Assembly (NCBI RefSeq): GCF_003336425.1
Contig: NZ_QEIO01000030.1
Location: 1-48,300, forward strand
Reading direction: 5' to 3'
DNA length: 48,300 bases
From: Marinitenerispora sediminis
Lineage (GTDB): Bacteria; Actinomycetota; Actinomycetes; Streptosporangiales; Streptosporangiaceae
The first letter of the stretch is position 1; every line of letters starts with the position of its first letter. The position numbers were made by a program, and so were the translations under genes. Below the pieces are notes generated by a model. The model saw nothing but the letters and a program-made list of their open reading frames with translations. It was not told the origin of the DNA and did no database searches. Below, piece by piece: positions 1-7,958 of the stretch.

Positions 1-2054
1 GGGTGAGCCGGTCCGCCGACCGCCGGGGCGCGCTCGGCCGGCGGGGACGGCTCCGCGCCAGCGCGCGGTTCGGCGGCGCGCTCGGCGGCGTCGGCGCGGT
101 CGGGTTCGGGGGCCGGCGGAGCGGACGGGCCGGGCGCGGTCTCCGGGGCAGGCGCGGTCTCCGAGGCGGGCGCGGTCTCCGGGCCGGGCGCGTCGGTGCG
201 GCCGTCGGCTTCGGCCCCCCGCTGCGCGTCGGCCTCCGGCCGCGCCTCCCGCCGCGCCGGGCCGGCCGGCACCGCCTCCTCGGCGTCCGCGGCGCCACTC
301 GCGGAGTCCGTGCCGGCGGCGTCCTGCCGGTCGTACGAAAAAGCGGCTCCGGTCTCGTCGGGAGCCGCCTCCGGCCGTGCGGGAGCCGTACGGGGGGTGC
401 CGTCCGCCCCGACGCCGGCCGGTTCGGGGAACTCCGCGGGAGCGGCGGCTCCCGGCGGCAGCGGGGCGGGGTCCACGTCGCCGCCGGAGCGGCCGGCGAC
501 GGCGGACCGCGCACCGTGCTCGGGCGCGGCCTCCAGCTCCGGGAGGGGCGGCGCGGCGTCGAGGGGCGCGGCGGCCGCGGCGGAGTCCGCACGGCCGGGC
601 GCCGGGAGCCCCCCGCCGACCGCGGGCAGTTCCCACGGCGCGGCGTGCGGGCGGGGGCGCTCTGTCCGCGGCCGCTGGTCACGGTCCTCGCCGGGGGCCG
701 CGGGCGCGCCGAGTCCGCAGGCCCGCTCCGGAGCGGGCCGCTCGACGGCGGCCGCCCGCTCCTGCTCCAGCCTGCGGGCGACCGCAGCGCCCTGCGCGCG
801 TCCCCGCAGCCGCCGCTGCGCCTCGCGGCCGTGCCACGGATCGTGCTCGGAGGCGGGCTCGTCTTCGGGCGCCTCGGCGCGCCGGCTCTCGGCGGCGTGC
901 TCTTCGGGAGTGGCGACGCCGTCGGAGGCGGCCGCGTGCTCGGCCCCCGGCCCCGCGTGGCCGCGCTCCCCGCCGGCGTCGTACCCGCTGTGCTCCGCAG
1001 CCGCCGGCCGCTCGGCCGCCTCGTCGGCCTCCGGCTGCCCGGCCCCGGGCACCGGCGCGGCCATGATCTCCTCGGCGCGGCGCCGCGCCGCGGCGCGATC
1101 GTCCGCCGCGGACTCCCGGCCGGTGCCGAGGCTGTCCGCCGCGATCGGCCACGGGGCCTCGCCCGGCGGGGTGCGCGGTGCGGCCAGCCAGGGATTGCGC
1201 TCACCGCTGCGCCCCTCGGCGCCGCCCGCCTCGGCTGCGGGTACCTCGGCCGGGTCGGCGGGTACGGCGGGCTCGGCGGCGGCCGCGGCGGTGGGCAGCA
1301 CGCTCGGCGCCTCCTCGCGGCGCCGCACGGTGGCGAGTCCGCCGCGGTCGGCCGCGGGCCGTGCCCGCTCCGCGGTGTCCGCGGCCTCCGGCCGGGGCAG
1401 CGCGAAGCCGAAGTAGTTGAGGACGCGCAGCCCCACGGAACGCCGCGCGGGGGCCTCGGCGGGGGCGCCGACCGGCGGGGTCGCGCGCTCCGCGGGAGGC
1501 GCGGGGTCCGCCGCGGCCGGCTCGGAGCGGGCGGGTGCGGGGGCAACCGGTTCGGCCGCGCCCTCCGGACGCGCCGCGAGCAGCGGCAGCGGTTCGGAGG
1601 ACGCCTGGTCGGCCTGGGCCGCCGTCGCGTGGCGCGCTGCCCGGCGGGCCGCCTTGCGGTTCACCTCGGGCAGCGGTCCGGCTGCCGGATCGCGGTGCCA
1701 GACGCGCGCCGTCACGGTGATCTCGGCGGGCTCGTACTGGGGCGCCAGCCGGGTGTACACCCGCGCCTCGGCGAGGTAGCGCGCCTGGGAGAGCAGCAGC
1801 TCGGTGAGGCGCTTGCCCTCGATGACCGGCCGGGTCATGAAGAAGGCGATGACGAACGGGGGGACGATCCAGACCACGTGCCACGGAGTGTGGAACGGCA
1901 CGCCGATGAGGCTCATCAGCAGCGTCCACACCAGCGTGACGCCCAACCAGACACCGAACGTGACGAGCGGAAGCGGCGTGGGCAGCCGGAAGTCGTAGAG
2001 CTTGTACAGCCGCTTTTCGATGCGCCAGATGTTGGTGTACGTGGGCAGGTCCAC
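1..2054 (-). CDS. TcpE-like conjugation membrane protein with very long disordered tail (C-terminus off left edge)
   Basis: The frame is open from GTG at 2054 to the left edge, at least 684 codons. A TAGGAGGG Shine-Dalgarno, overlapping the stop of the gene before it, lies 9 nt upstream of the GTG. The first 110 residues resemble the TcpE family of conjugative-element membrane proteins: they begin VDLPTYTNIWRIEKRLYKLY, have two hydrophobic segments at about 29-51 and 59-75, then RPVIEGKRLTELLLSQARYL. TcpE helps form the membrane complex of Tcp/Tn916-type secretion systems. After about residue 130 the protein becomes an Ala/Pro/Glu/Arg-rich low-complexity tail of more than 500 residues, with only short ordered-looking islands (GLRVLNYFGFALP, NPWLAAP). 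Family TcpE proteins are usually short, so the tail is unusual. A VirB4-type ATPase would be expected next, outside the window. Confidence 0.72.
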   Translation of the reverse strand, partial: MDLPTYTNIWRIEKRLYKLYDFRLPTPLPLVTFGVWLGVTLVWTLLMSLIGVPFHTPWHVVWIVPPFVIAFFMTRPVIEGKRLTELLLSQARYLAEARVYTRLAPQYEPAEITVTARVWHRDPAAGPLPEVNRKAARRAARHATAAQADQASSEPLPLLAARPEGAAEPVAPAPARSEPAAADPAPPAERATPPVGAPAEAPARRSVGLRVLNYFGFALPRPEAADTAERARPAADRGGLATVRRREEAPSVLPTAAAAAEPAVPADPAEVPAAEAGGAEGRSGERNPWLAAPRTPPGEAPWPIAADSLGTGRESAADDRAAARRRAEEIMAAPVPGAGQPEADEAAERPAAAEHSGYDAGGERGHAGPGAEHAAASDGVATPEEHAAESRRAEAPEDEPASEHDPWHGREAQRRLRGRAQGAAVARRLEQERAAAVERPAPERACGLGAPAAPGEDRDQRPRTERPRPHAAPWELPAVGGGLPAPGRADSAAAAAPLDAAPPLPELEAAPEHGARSAVAGRSGGDVDPAPLPPGAAAPAEFPEPAGVGADGTPRTAPARPEAAPDETGAAFSYDRQDAAGTDSASGAADAEEAVPAGPARREARPEADAQRGAEADGRTDAPGPETAPASETAPAPETAPGPSAPPAPEPDRADAAERAAEPRAGAEPSPPAERAPAVGGPAH
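133..186. repeat. 18-bp tandem repeat, 3 copies, in the tail of the TcpE-like gene
   Basis: The units at 133-150, 151-168 and 169-186 all start with ggcgcggtctcc. On the minus strand they encode a six-residue repeat of the type (P/S)ETAPA. The repeat is in frame, so copy-number change would alter only tail length. Confidence 0.8.
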
Positions 2055-2067
2055 GTCCCCGGCCCTC

Positions 2068-2373
2068 CTACTCGGTCGTCACACCCATGGCCCGCGCGAT
2101 GGCCACCGCGATGACCTCGATGATCCCCGGTACGTAGAACACGATTCCGATGAAGATCGCCAGGATGATGAACTGCGCGAACCGCGTGATCTCCCGGGTG
2201 AACAGGAAGAAGATCGCGACAATCGAGACGATCACGAGGAACAGGGGCCCGAAGAATCCGCGCAACCAGTCGGCCAGCCCTGAGGTGTCCGGGCCGTCCG
2301 CCGTCGCGGCCAGCACGACGGGGACCAAGGTATCGGTCGCGGCATGCGTGACACTGGAAAACAGGGGGAGCAT
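2068..2373 (-). CDS. Small two-helix membrane protein between the TcpC- and TcpE-like genes (TcpD or pilin-like candidate)
   Basis: This 101-residue protein starts at ATG 2373 and its TAG stop overlaps the Shine-Dalgarno of the TcpE-like gene, so the two are translationally close. It has a weakly hydrophobic N-terminus (about 1-24, ending LAATA), a short polar stretch, and two strongly hydrophobic segments at about 38-58 and 64-94. In the clostridial pCW3 system the order is tcpC-tcpD-tcpE, and TcpD is a small membrane protein, so position and size suggest a TcpD counterpart. A signal-like start followed by two helices also fits VirB2/TrbC-type pilins. Sequence alone does not decide between these, and the start codon has only a weak G-rich ribosome site. 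Confidence 0.65.
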   Translation of the reverse strand: MLPLFSSVTHAATDTLVPVVLAATADGPDTSGLADWLRGFFGPLFLVIVSIVAIFFLFTREITRFAQFIILAIFIGIVFYVPGIIEVIAVAIARAMGVTTE

Positions 2374-2471
2374 CTAGCGGCCGCCCCCCCGTGGCTCACA
2401 TCTCAGCATGGTCCTTCACGTCTCCTTACTGGTGCCCGGGCCGGTTCGGCACCGGTCGTCACGCTTACGGA

Positions 2472-2495
2472 CGTTCGGCCGTGGTCAGCCGAACG
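2472..2495 (-). terminator. Hairpin spanning the stop codon of the TcpC-like gene
   Basis: Perfect 8-bp arms (cgttcggc / gccgaacg) enclose an 8-nt loop that contains part of the TGA at 2487-2485. There is no U-tract. It may attenuate or stabilise the mRNA end before the small membrane gene. True termination is uncertain. Confidence 0.35.
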
Positions 2496-3465
2496 AGTTC
2501 GGGGCGCCCTGGAGGTCGCGCACATACCAGTTCTCGCCCTCCCTGACGACGGTCAGCTGGTAGCTCTGGGCGAGTTCGCCGGAGCCGCCCTCGCCGGCCA
2601 GCCGCCACACCACAGTTGCGCGGACCTGCCGTGCGTCGCCCGAGCCGGCTCCCGTGGCCGCGGGGACGGTGAGGTCGCGCAGGTCGGCGAACTCCACGGT
2701 GTCGGCGGGTAGCGCGGCGACCTCGGCATCGGGCTCCAGGTAGCGGGAGAGGTGCTCAGGCGTCTGCGCGTAGGCCTCGAAGAAGCCCTCCAGGATGGGT
2801 TCGAGCTCGTCACGGGCGTCCGTGTCGCTCTCGACGCCCGGCTCGTCGGGCAGCTGCGCCCTCCCCGGGGCGGCCAGCAGGGCCGGCTGCCCCGAGACGA
2901 CGAGGGCGCTGCCGCCGTCCTCGGCGTAGACGGGCACGTCCAGGCTCACCGGGCTGCCGTTGAGGTCGGCGCTGAGCCTCACGACGGCGTTGTTGTCGTC
3001 GCGGGCGTCCACCGCGAGGACCTCGATGTTCTCGCCGGTCAGCTCACCACCGGAGAGGTTGAGCGACGATGCCCTTCCCTCGGGGAGGAAGGCCGCCAGC
3101 GCGTCGGCGCGCTCGTTGGCGCCGCCCGGCGCGGCGTTGAGGTAGAGCTCGGCGAACCGGACGGCGAACGCCGCCGCGGCGGTGTGCGGGAAGTCGACGG
3201 TGTCGGTCGGCTCGGGTTCGGTGCTCTCGGGCTGGGCCAGCCCGGAGCGGATCGGCTGCCAGACCCCGTTGAAGAGCACGACGAGGATGAAGGCCCACAG
3301 GAAGGCCCGTCCCACCCACACCCACCAGCGCCCGCCGGCGCCGGATCGGGGGCGCCGCGGCCGCCGGCCACGTGCGACGGGTTCGTCCTGCCACCCGTCA
3401 GCCGGCGGGACGGCGGCGTCCTCCACCATGGCAGCGCCGCGCCCCGCGGTCGACTTGCGAGCCAT
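2485..3465 (-). CDS. TcpC-like conjugal transfer protein
   Basis: The frame extends upstream to 3576, but ATG 3465 is preceded by GGAGG at 4 nt spacing and gives 326 residues (MARKSTAGRG...). The layout is that of TcpC/VirB8-like proteins: a basic cytoplasmic N-terminus, one transmembrane segment at about 47-69 (VGRAFLWAFILVVLFNGVW), then two extracytoplasmic alpha/beta domains of roughly 110 residues each (about 95-205 and 225-326). The second domain ends VTVVREGENWYVRDLQG in style, close to the NTF2-like repeats of TcpC. TcpC is the scaffold of Tcp-type conjugation machinery. It heads the set with the small membrane protein and the TcpE-like gene, all read leftward. The family assignment rests on architecture and neighbours. 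Confidence 0.68.
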   Translation of the reverse strand: MARKSTAGRGAAMVEDAAVPPADGWQDEPVARGRRPRRPRSGAGGRWWVWVGRAFLWAFILVVLFNGVWQPIRSGLAQPESTEPEPTDTVDFPHTAAAAFAVRFAELYLNAAPGGANERADALAAFLPEGRASSLNLSGGELTGENIEVLAVDARDDNNAVVRLSADLNGSPVSLDVPVYAEDGGSALVVSGQPALLAAPGRAQLPDEPGVESDTDARDELEPILEGFFEAYAQTPEHLSRYLEPDAEVAALPADTVEFADLRDLTVPAATGAGSGDARQVRATVVWRLAGEGGSGELAQSYQLTVVREGENWYVRDLQGAPNSFG

Positions 3466-3815
3466 CACGCCTCCATCCACACCCGAGCCTGCCCAGGGGC
3501 GCACAGATTGTGCGTTCCCGGCCGCGCAGGCGCTGTTTCCCGCGGCCTGTCTACCCCATCCTCTATGGTGCGGCATGACCCGGGATCTCCATGGCTATTA
3601 CGCGATCGTGTTTTCCTCCGGCCCGTTTTCCACCGGCCTGTCCGGGACTGCCACAATGCCGCGTCCGGGCGCATCGGACCACGAAGCGGGACAATAAGGC
3701 AAGGTCAAAGCCGGTTTTGCGGGGTGTCCGGAAAGAAAGAATTCGCTGATCAGTTAGCCAACTGTGGCTCGGAGGCGCTGGTCCGCCCGGCGCGCGCGGG
3801 TGACGAAAGAGTCAC
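3466..3815. other. 350-bp intergenic region between the ychF stop and the TcpC-like gene
   Basis: No credible gene is visible. It is less GC-rich than its surroundings, with stretches such as gaaagaaagaattcgctgatc near 3731-3751. It should hold the promoter of the leftward Tcp-like set, since ychF is also leftward and ends here. No convincing hairpin terminator or -35/-10 pair was found. Confidence 0.5.
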
Positions 3816-4910
3816 CTACACGTTGAAGCGGAACTCCACGACGTCACCGTCGTGCATCACGTAGTCCTTGCCTTCCATCCGAACCTTGCCGGCGGCCTTC
3901 GCGGCCTGCGTGTTCCCGGCTTCCACCAGGTCATCGAACGAGACGACCTCGGCCTTGATGAACCCGCGCTGGAAATCCGTGTGGATGACGCCGGCGGCCT
4001 CCGGAGCCGTGGCCCCCTTCTTAATGGTCCAGGCACGCGCCTCTTTCGGACCGGCCGTAAGGTAGGTCTGCAGCCCAAGTGTGGCGAACCCAACACGGGC
4101 CAGCTGAGTGAGGCCCGACTCGCTCTGGCCCATGGATTCGAGCAGCTCGGCCGCCTCGGCGTCGTCCAGTTCGGCGAGCTCCGCCTCGATCTTGGCGTCG
4201 AGGAAGATCGCCTCCGCGGGGGCGACGAGACCCGAGAGCCTCTTGCGCAGCTCCGCGTCGGCCAGTTCGTCGGAGTCGAGGTTGAAGACGTAGATGAACG
4301 GCTTGACGGTGAGCAGGTTCAGCTCGCGGAGGTCCGCGAGTTCGATCCCGGCCGCCGGTCCGCCCGTGGACAGCGCGTGCCCCTCGTTCAGGACCTCCTG
4401 CGCCGCCTCCGCCGCGGCGAGGAGCCGCTGCCGGTCCTTGTCCTTGGCGTTGGTCTTCGCCTCCTTGCGGAGCCGGGGCAGCGCCTTCTCCAGCGTCTGC
4501 AGGTCGGCGAGGATCAACTCGGTGTTGATCGTCTCGATGTCGCGCGACGCGTCGATCTCGCCGTCGACGTGGGTGACGTCCGGGTCGTCGAACGCCCGAA
4601 TGACCTGGCAGATGGCGTCGGACTCGCGGATGTTGGCGAGGAACTGGTTGCCCAGCCCCTCCCCCTTGGAGGCGCCGCGGACGATGCCGGCGATGTCGAC
4701 GAAGCTCACCGTGGCCGGGATGACCTTGGCCGAGCCGAAGATCTCCGCCAGCGCGGTGAGGCGCGGGTCGGGCACCCCCACGACTCCGATGTTGGGCTCG
4801 ATGGTGGCGAACGGGTAGTTCGCGGCCAGAGCGTCGTTCTTGGTCAGCGCGTTGAACAGTGTGGACTTGCCGACGTTCGGCAGGCCGACGATCCCGATAG
4901 ACAGACTCAC
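3816..4910 (-). CDS. ychF: Redox/ribosome-associated ATPase YchF (OLA1 family)
   Basis: GTG at 4910 gives 364 residues, the usual YchF length, beginning [17 protein letters not shown]. The longer frame to 5084 adds a low-quality leader. The P-loop GLPNVGKS is at 9-16 and the DxxG motif appears as VDIAG. The usual NKxD specificity motif is replaced by FNLDSDE, as expected for the Obg-class member that prefers ATP over GTP. A coiled-coil insertion ([18 protein letters not shown]) and a C-terminal TGS domain ending [10 protein letters not shown] complete the family layout. YchF binds ribosomes and is linked to stress responses. It lies at the far end of the backbone block from thiolase and cbs, as Rv1112 does in M. 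tuberculosis. Confidence 0.97.
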   Translation of the reverse strand: MSLSIGIVGLPNVGKSTLFNALTKNDALAANYPFATIEPNIGVVGVPDPRLTALAEIFGSAKVIPATVSFVDIAGIVRGASKGEGLGNQFLANIRESDAICQVIRAFDDPDVTHVDGEIDASRDIETINTELILADLQTLEKALPRLRKEAKTNAKDKDRQRLLAAAEAAQEVLNEGHALSTGGPAAGIELADLRELNLLTVKPFIYVFNLDSDELADAELRKRLSGLVAPAEAIFLDAKIEAELAELDDAEAAELLESMGQSESGLTQLARVGFATLGLQTYLTAGPKEARAWTIKKGATAPEAAGVIHTDFQRGFIKAEVVSFDDLVEAGNTQAAKAAGKVRMEGKDYVMHDGDVVEFRFNV

Positions 4911-4971
4911 GGACTCCGAGTCTAGGGCGGAGCGGGAGGTGCGTCGGTGCCGACGACGTGCGGGGGTGGAA

Positions 4972-5027
4972 AGCTCCGTGCGAACGGATGGCAGAGCTCC
5001 GCGCGAACGGACGGCAGAGCTCCGCCC
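4972..5027. repeat. 23-bp tandem repeat, about 2.4 copies, upstream of ychF
   Basis: Copies lie at 4972-4994 and 4995-5017 and differ at two positions. A third copy starts at 5018 and breaks down after about 8 bp. The unit begins agctccg and ends ggcag. It lies 62 bp upstream of the ychF start and could affect its 5' leader. Confidence 0.75.
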
Positions 5028-5127
5028 GAGCCCGCGGAGGAGCCCCGCGCCGGCGGGCGACCGGCCGCCGCGGGCAGCGATCACGGGCCCCGCACGGGCG
5101 GACGATTCGGTGACACGCGGGTGATCT

Positions 5128-5436
5128 TTGGATGAAATGGCCCGCGCAGCGCCGCAGTACGACGGTACCGTCGTTACACCGCGGAACGGCCCGGGTTCCG
5201 TACGTGTCCGGTCGGGGGGCGACCCGGACGCGCTCCGTTTCTACTCCTCGGCGGTGCTTGCCGTGTTGACCGCTCTTGCCGTGTACGCCGTGCCCACCGC
5301 GCCGCCAGCCGCGGTCCCGCCGACCGCGCCGGCGATGCCGGTCGCGGCGGCCGGACGCCGGCCCGCCGCGTACGGTCCGGCCGCCGGGCACACGGAGTCC
5401 GTGTCTGCCACTTGGGGGGCTTTCAGTGGTACCTGA
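5128..5436 (+). CDS. Possible small membrane or secreted hypothetical protein
   Basis: The frame runs from TTG 5128 (or ATG 5137) and stops at 5436, overlapping the FkbM start by 11 bp. From about residue 38 the third codon positions are mostly G or C, as in real genes here. There is one hydrophobic stretch (about 38-56, FYSSAVLAVLTALAVYAVP) followed by a Pro/Ala-rich tail. There is no good ribosome site, no known family is recognised, and a 16-bp palindrome lies in its first codons. It may equally be a chance open frame in the divergent ychF-fkbM region. Confidence 0.27.
   Translation: MDEMARAAPQYDGTVVTPRNGPGSVRVRSGGDPDALRFYSSAVLAVLTALAVYAVPTAPPAAVPPTAPAMPVAAAGRRPAAYGPAAGHTESVSATWGAFSGT
5159..5174. 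promoter_or_regulatory. Perfect 16-bp palindrome, candidate operator
   Basis: ACGACGGTACCGTCGT is fully self-complementary with no spacer. It sits in the divergent region between ychF and the FkbM gene, about 250 bp from each start. Such a site suits a dimeric repressor. No regulator gene is adjacent, so the protein is unknown. Confidence 0.5.
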
Positions 5437-6385
5437 TCAGGTCCGCGCGTTCGTCCGGCGCCATCCGGCCGTCCGCCGCGCGGCACGACGCATCCGCGTC
5501 CACCTACCGGAACGGCTGGGCGGCATCGACCCGGACCGGCTACCGCCGAATGTCCGGCGGTTCGACCTCGCGCTGCCGGTCCGCGACTCCGGTCCGCTGG
5601 TCGGCCCCGAGTCGCTGGAGGTCCGCGCGCCCGGCGACTTCTGGGTGGCCAAGCGCCTGGCCGAGCGCGGCCTGGCCGGCTACGAACCCGAGACGCTCGC
5701 CTGCTTCCTCGCCGCCCTTGAGCACAGCCGCCCCGGTGCGGTGCTCGACATCGGCGCCAACATCGGGGTCTACGCGGCCCTCGCCGCGGCCCGTACCTAC
5801 CGCGAGGTGTACGCCTTCGAGCCGACCCCCGACGTGGCGGCGGCCGCGCGCGCCATCGCGGCCGGCAACGGGCTCGGTGTGCACGTCGAGGAGCTGGCCC
5901 TGAGCAACCACAGCGGCACCGCGTCGCTGCGGCTGTCCGCGACGACCGACGCCTCCAACTCGCTGGCCGCCGGGTTCCGGCGGGAGGTGGGCCGGATACC
6001 GGTCCGGCTGGACACCCTCGCGCGCTGGCGCGAACGGGCGGGGATCGTGCCCGCCGTCATCAAGATCGACACCGAGACCACCGAACCCGACGTGATCGCC
6101 GGCGGGCTGGAGGTGCTGCGCCGGTTCCGGCCGTGGGTGTTCTGCGAGGTACTGCCGGACCGCGGTGTGGAGGAGCGGCTGATGGCGCTGCTCGAACCGC
6201 TCGACTACGGCTGGTACCACCTGTCCGGCCCGCCTCCCCACCCGCCGCGCCCCGTGATCACCGGCCGCGGCTCGGGTTCCCGGGACCGGATGTGGATGTT
6301 CGCTCCCGAGACCCCGCCTCCCGGCTTCTGGCGCGCCGCGGGCCTGTGGCGCAGCGCGATCGACGCCTGCCTGCCGCGCACCTGA
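5426..6385 (+). CDS. FkbM-family SAM-dependent methyltransferase
   Basis: GTG 5426 follows a GGGGGG ribosome site by about 5 nt and gives 319 residues. The frame is open further upstream without support. The Rossmann SAM-binding loop is VLDIGANIGVYA (about 111-122), followed by YAFEPTPD, the acidic ribose-binding strand of the FkbM family. Later motifs are IKIDTETTEPDVIAGG and PWVFCEVLPD, also typical. FkbM enzymes O-methylate sugars or natural-product hydroxyls. No glycosyltransferase or biosynthetic cluster lies nearby, so the substrate is unknown. The first 90 residues are family-variable and contain a basic stretch. The gene is not part of the conserved ychF-ispH backbone and looks like a local addition. 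Confidence 0.88.
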   Translation: MVPDQVRAFVRRHPAVRRAARRIRVHLPERLGGIDPDRLPPNVRRFDLALPVRDSGPLVGPESLEVRAPGDFWVAKRLAERGLAGYEPETLACFLAALEHSRPGAVLDIGANIGVYAALAAARTYREVYAFEPTPDVAAAARAIAAGNGLGVHVEELALSNHSGTASLRLSATTDASNSLAAGFRREVGRIPVRLDTLARWRERAGIVPAVIKIDTETTEPDVIAGGLEVLRRFRPWVFCEVLPDRGVEERLMALLEPLDYGWYHLSGPPPHPPRPVITGRGSGSRDRMWMFAPETPPPGFWRAAGLWRSAIDACLPRT

Positions 6386-6546
6386 CCGGCCGCGCCGCCC
6401 GGCGTCCGCACGCGCGCTCCGGCCGACCGCCCCCGCGCGGACCCGGCCGGACCGCCGCGCGGCCGGCGGCGGCGGACCGCACGAGATCCCGGCCGCCGCG
6501 CGTGGCGGTTCCCGGCTCGGCCGCCGGGTTGAGAGCATGGGCCGCT

Positions 6547-7935
6547 ATGGACGGCCTCAACCTGGTTCTCGTACTGCTGGTGGGAATCGCGCTCGGCACG
6601 CTCCTCGGCTGGATGCTGGCCCGGGGCCGGGAAGCGGAGTCGCGTGCCGACGCGCGGGCGGCCGAGGAGCGCGCGGCCTACATCGAGGAGCAGCTCGCCG
6701 AACGCTTCCGCGCGCTCTCGGCGCAGGCGCTCGACGCCACCAACCAGCGGTTCCTCGAACTCGCCGAGGGCCGGCTGCGCGCGGCCAACCAGGCGGCCGG
6801 GCACGAACTCGACCAGCGCCGCCAGGCGGTCGAGCACCTGGTGGCACCGCTCAAGGAGACCCTGGCGCGGGTCGAGGCCCAGCTCCGCGAGGTGGACGCG
6901 GGCCGCCGTGCCGCGCACGCCGAACTCGCCAAGCAGGTGGAGTACGTCCGCGAGGGATCGGAGCGGCTGCGCGACCAGACCCAGGCCCTCGTCACCGCGC
7001 TGCGCCGCCCCGAAGCGCGCGGCCGGTGGGGCGAGCTGCAGCTGCGCCGGGTCGCGGAACTCGCGGGGATGGCCGCCTACTGCGACTTCGAGGAGCAGGC
7101 GAGCGCCGAGACGCCCGACGGCCTCCGGCGCCCGGACATGGTGGTGCGCCTCGCCGGCGGCAAGAGCATCGTGGTGGACTCCAAGGTCTCCCTCTCCGCC
7201 TACCTGGAGGCCGTGGAGAGCGACGATTCCGACGTCCGTTCCGGTCGGCTCGACGCGCACGCGCGGCAGCTGCGCACCCACGTCGACCAGCTGGCGGGGA
7301 AGTCCTACTGGGCGGCGTTCAGCCCCGCCCCGGAGTTCGTCGTGCTGTTCATCCCGGGCGAGGCGTTCCTGGCCCCGGCGCTGGACCGCGACCCCGCCCT
7401 GCTGGAGTACGCGATGGCCCGGCGCGTGCACATCGCCACCCCCACCACCCTCATCTCCCTGCTGCGCACGGCCCAGTACGCCTGGCAGCAGGAGGCGCTC
7501 AGCGCGAACGCCCGGACCGTGTTCGAACTCGGCAAGCAGCTGCACGCGCGGCTGGCCACGCTGGGCGGCCACGTGGACGGCCTGGGCCGGGCGCTCTCGC
7601 GCACGGTGACCGCGTACAACCAGACGGTCGGGTCCCTGGAGAGCCGGGTCCTGGTGACGGCCCGCAGGTTCACCGAACTCGGCCTGGTGGAGGACGAGCT
7701 CGACGCACCGGGCGGGGTGAGCGAGCAGACCCGCCCGCTCGCCTCCCCGGAGCTCGCGGCGGCCGCCGGGGCACGGGGCGGGGACGCCGACGGGGCGGAG
7801 GCGCAGACCCGGGACGCCGACCTCCGCGTCCGCCTGTACGGGGCCGCCGTCGACGCCGACCCCGGCGCGGCATCCGACACGGCGCCGCGAGAGGATCCGG
7901 ATTTCACCCCCGGAGTGACACACTGGACGCGGTGA
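6547..7935 (+). CDS. rmuC: DNA recombination protein RmuC
   Basis: ATG 6547 gives 462 residues. The N-terminus is a membrane anchor (about 5-24, LVLVLLVGIALGTLLGWML), followed by a long coiled coil (about 30-155) rich in Ala, Arg, Glu and Gln. The RmuC nuclease-like core follows: RGRWGELQLRRVAELAGM, then VDSKVSLSAYLEAV, FIPGEAFLAPALD and ATPTTLISLLRTAQYAW. RmuC limits inversions at short inverted repeats and is thought to be an anchored PD-(D/E)XK-type nuclease. The acidic tail after about residue 400 is disordered and variable. The DUF6542 gene follows by 23 bp, suggesting co-transcription. Confidence 0.95.
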   Translation: MDGLNLVLVLLVGIALGTLLGWMLARGREAESRADARAAEERAAYIEEQLAERFRALSAQALDATNQRFLELAEGRLRAANQAAGHELDQRRQAVEHLVAPLKETLARVEAQLREVDAGRRAAHAELAKQVEYVREGSERLRDQTQALVTALRRPEARGRWGELQLRRVAELAGMAAYCDFEEQASAETPDGLRRPDMVVRLAGGKSIVVDSKVSLSAYLEAVESDDSDVRSGRLDAHARQLRTHVDQLAGKSYWAAFSPAPEFVVLFIPGEAFLAPALDRDPALLEYAMARRVHIATPTTLISLLRTAQYAWQQEALSANARTVFELGKQLHARLATLGGHVDGLGRALSRTVTAYNQTVGSLESRVLVTARRFTELGLVEDELDAPGGVSEQTRPLASPELAAAAGARGGDADGAEAQTRDADLRVRLYGAAVDADPGAASDTAPREDPDFTPGVTHWTR

Positions 7936-7958
7936 GGCAGCTGAAGGAGCACACGGTG

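Noticed and set aside
133-186. CRISPR-like repeat
   Set aside because: The units are contiguous 18-mers without spacers and lie in frame in a coding tail.
1201-1929. Minus-strand 242-codon frame
   Set aside because: It is in another frame than the TcpE-like gene, is Arg/Gly/Ala-rich low complexity and has no ribosome site.
3-2114. Forward-strand frame of over 700 codons at the left edge
   Set aside because: It is the shadow of the leftward TcpE-like gene: its product is Arg/Gly-rich without domains, and the minus strand has a real start and ribosome site at 2054.
1-3815. Boundary of an integrative element near ychF
   Set aside because: No tRNA, direct-repeat attachment site or integrase was found in the window, so an end cannot be claimed.
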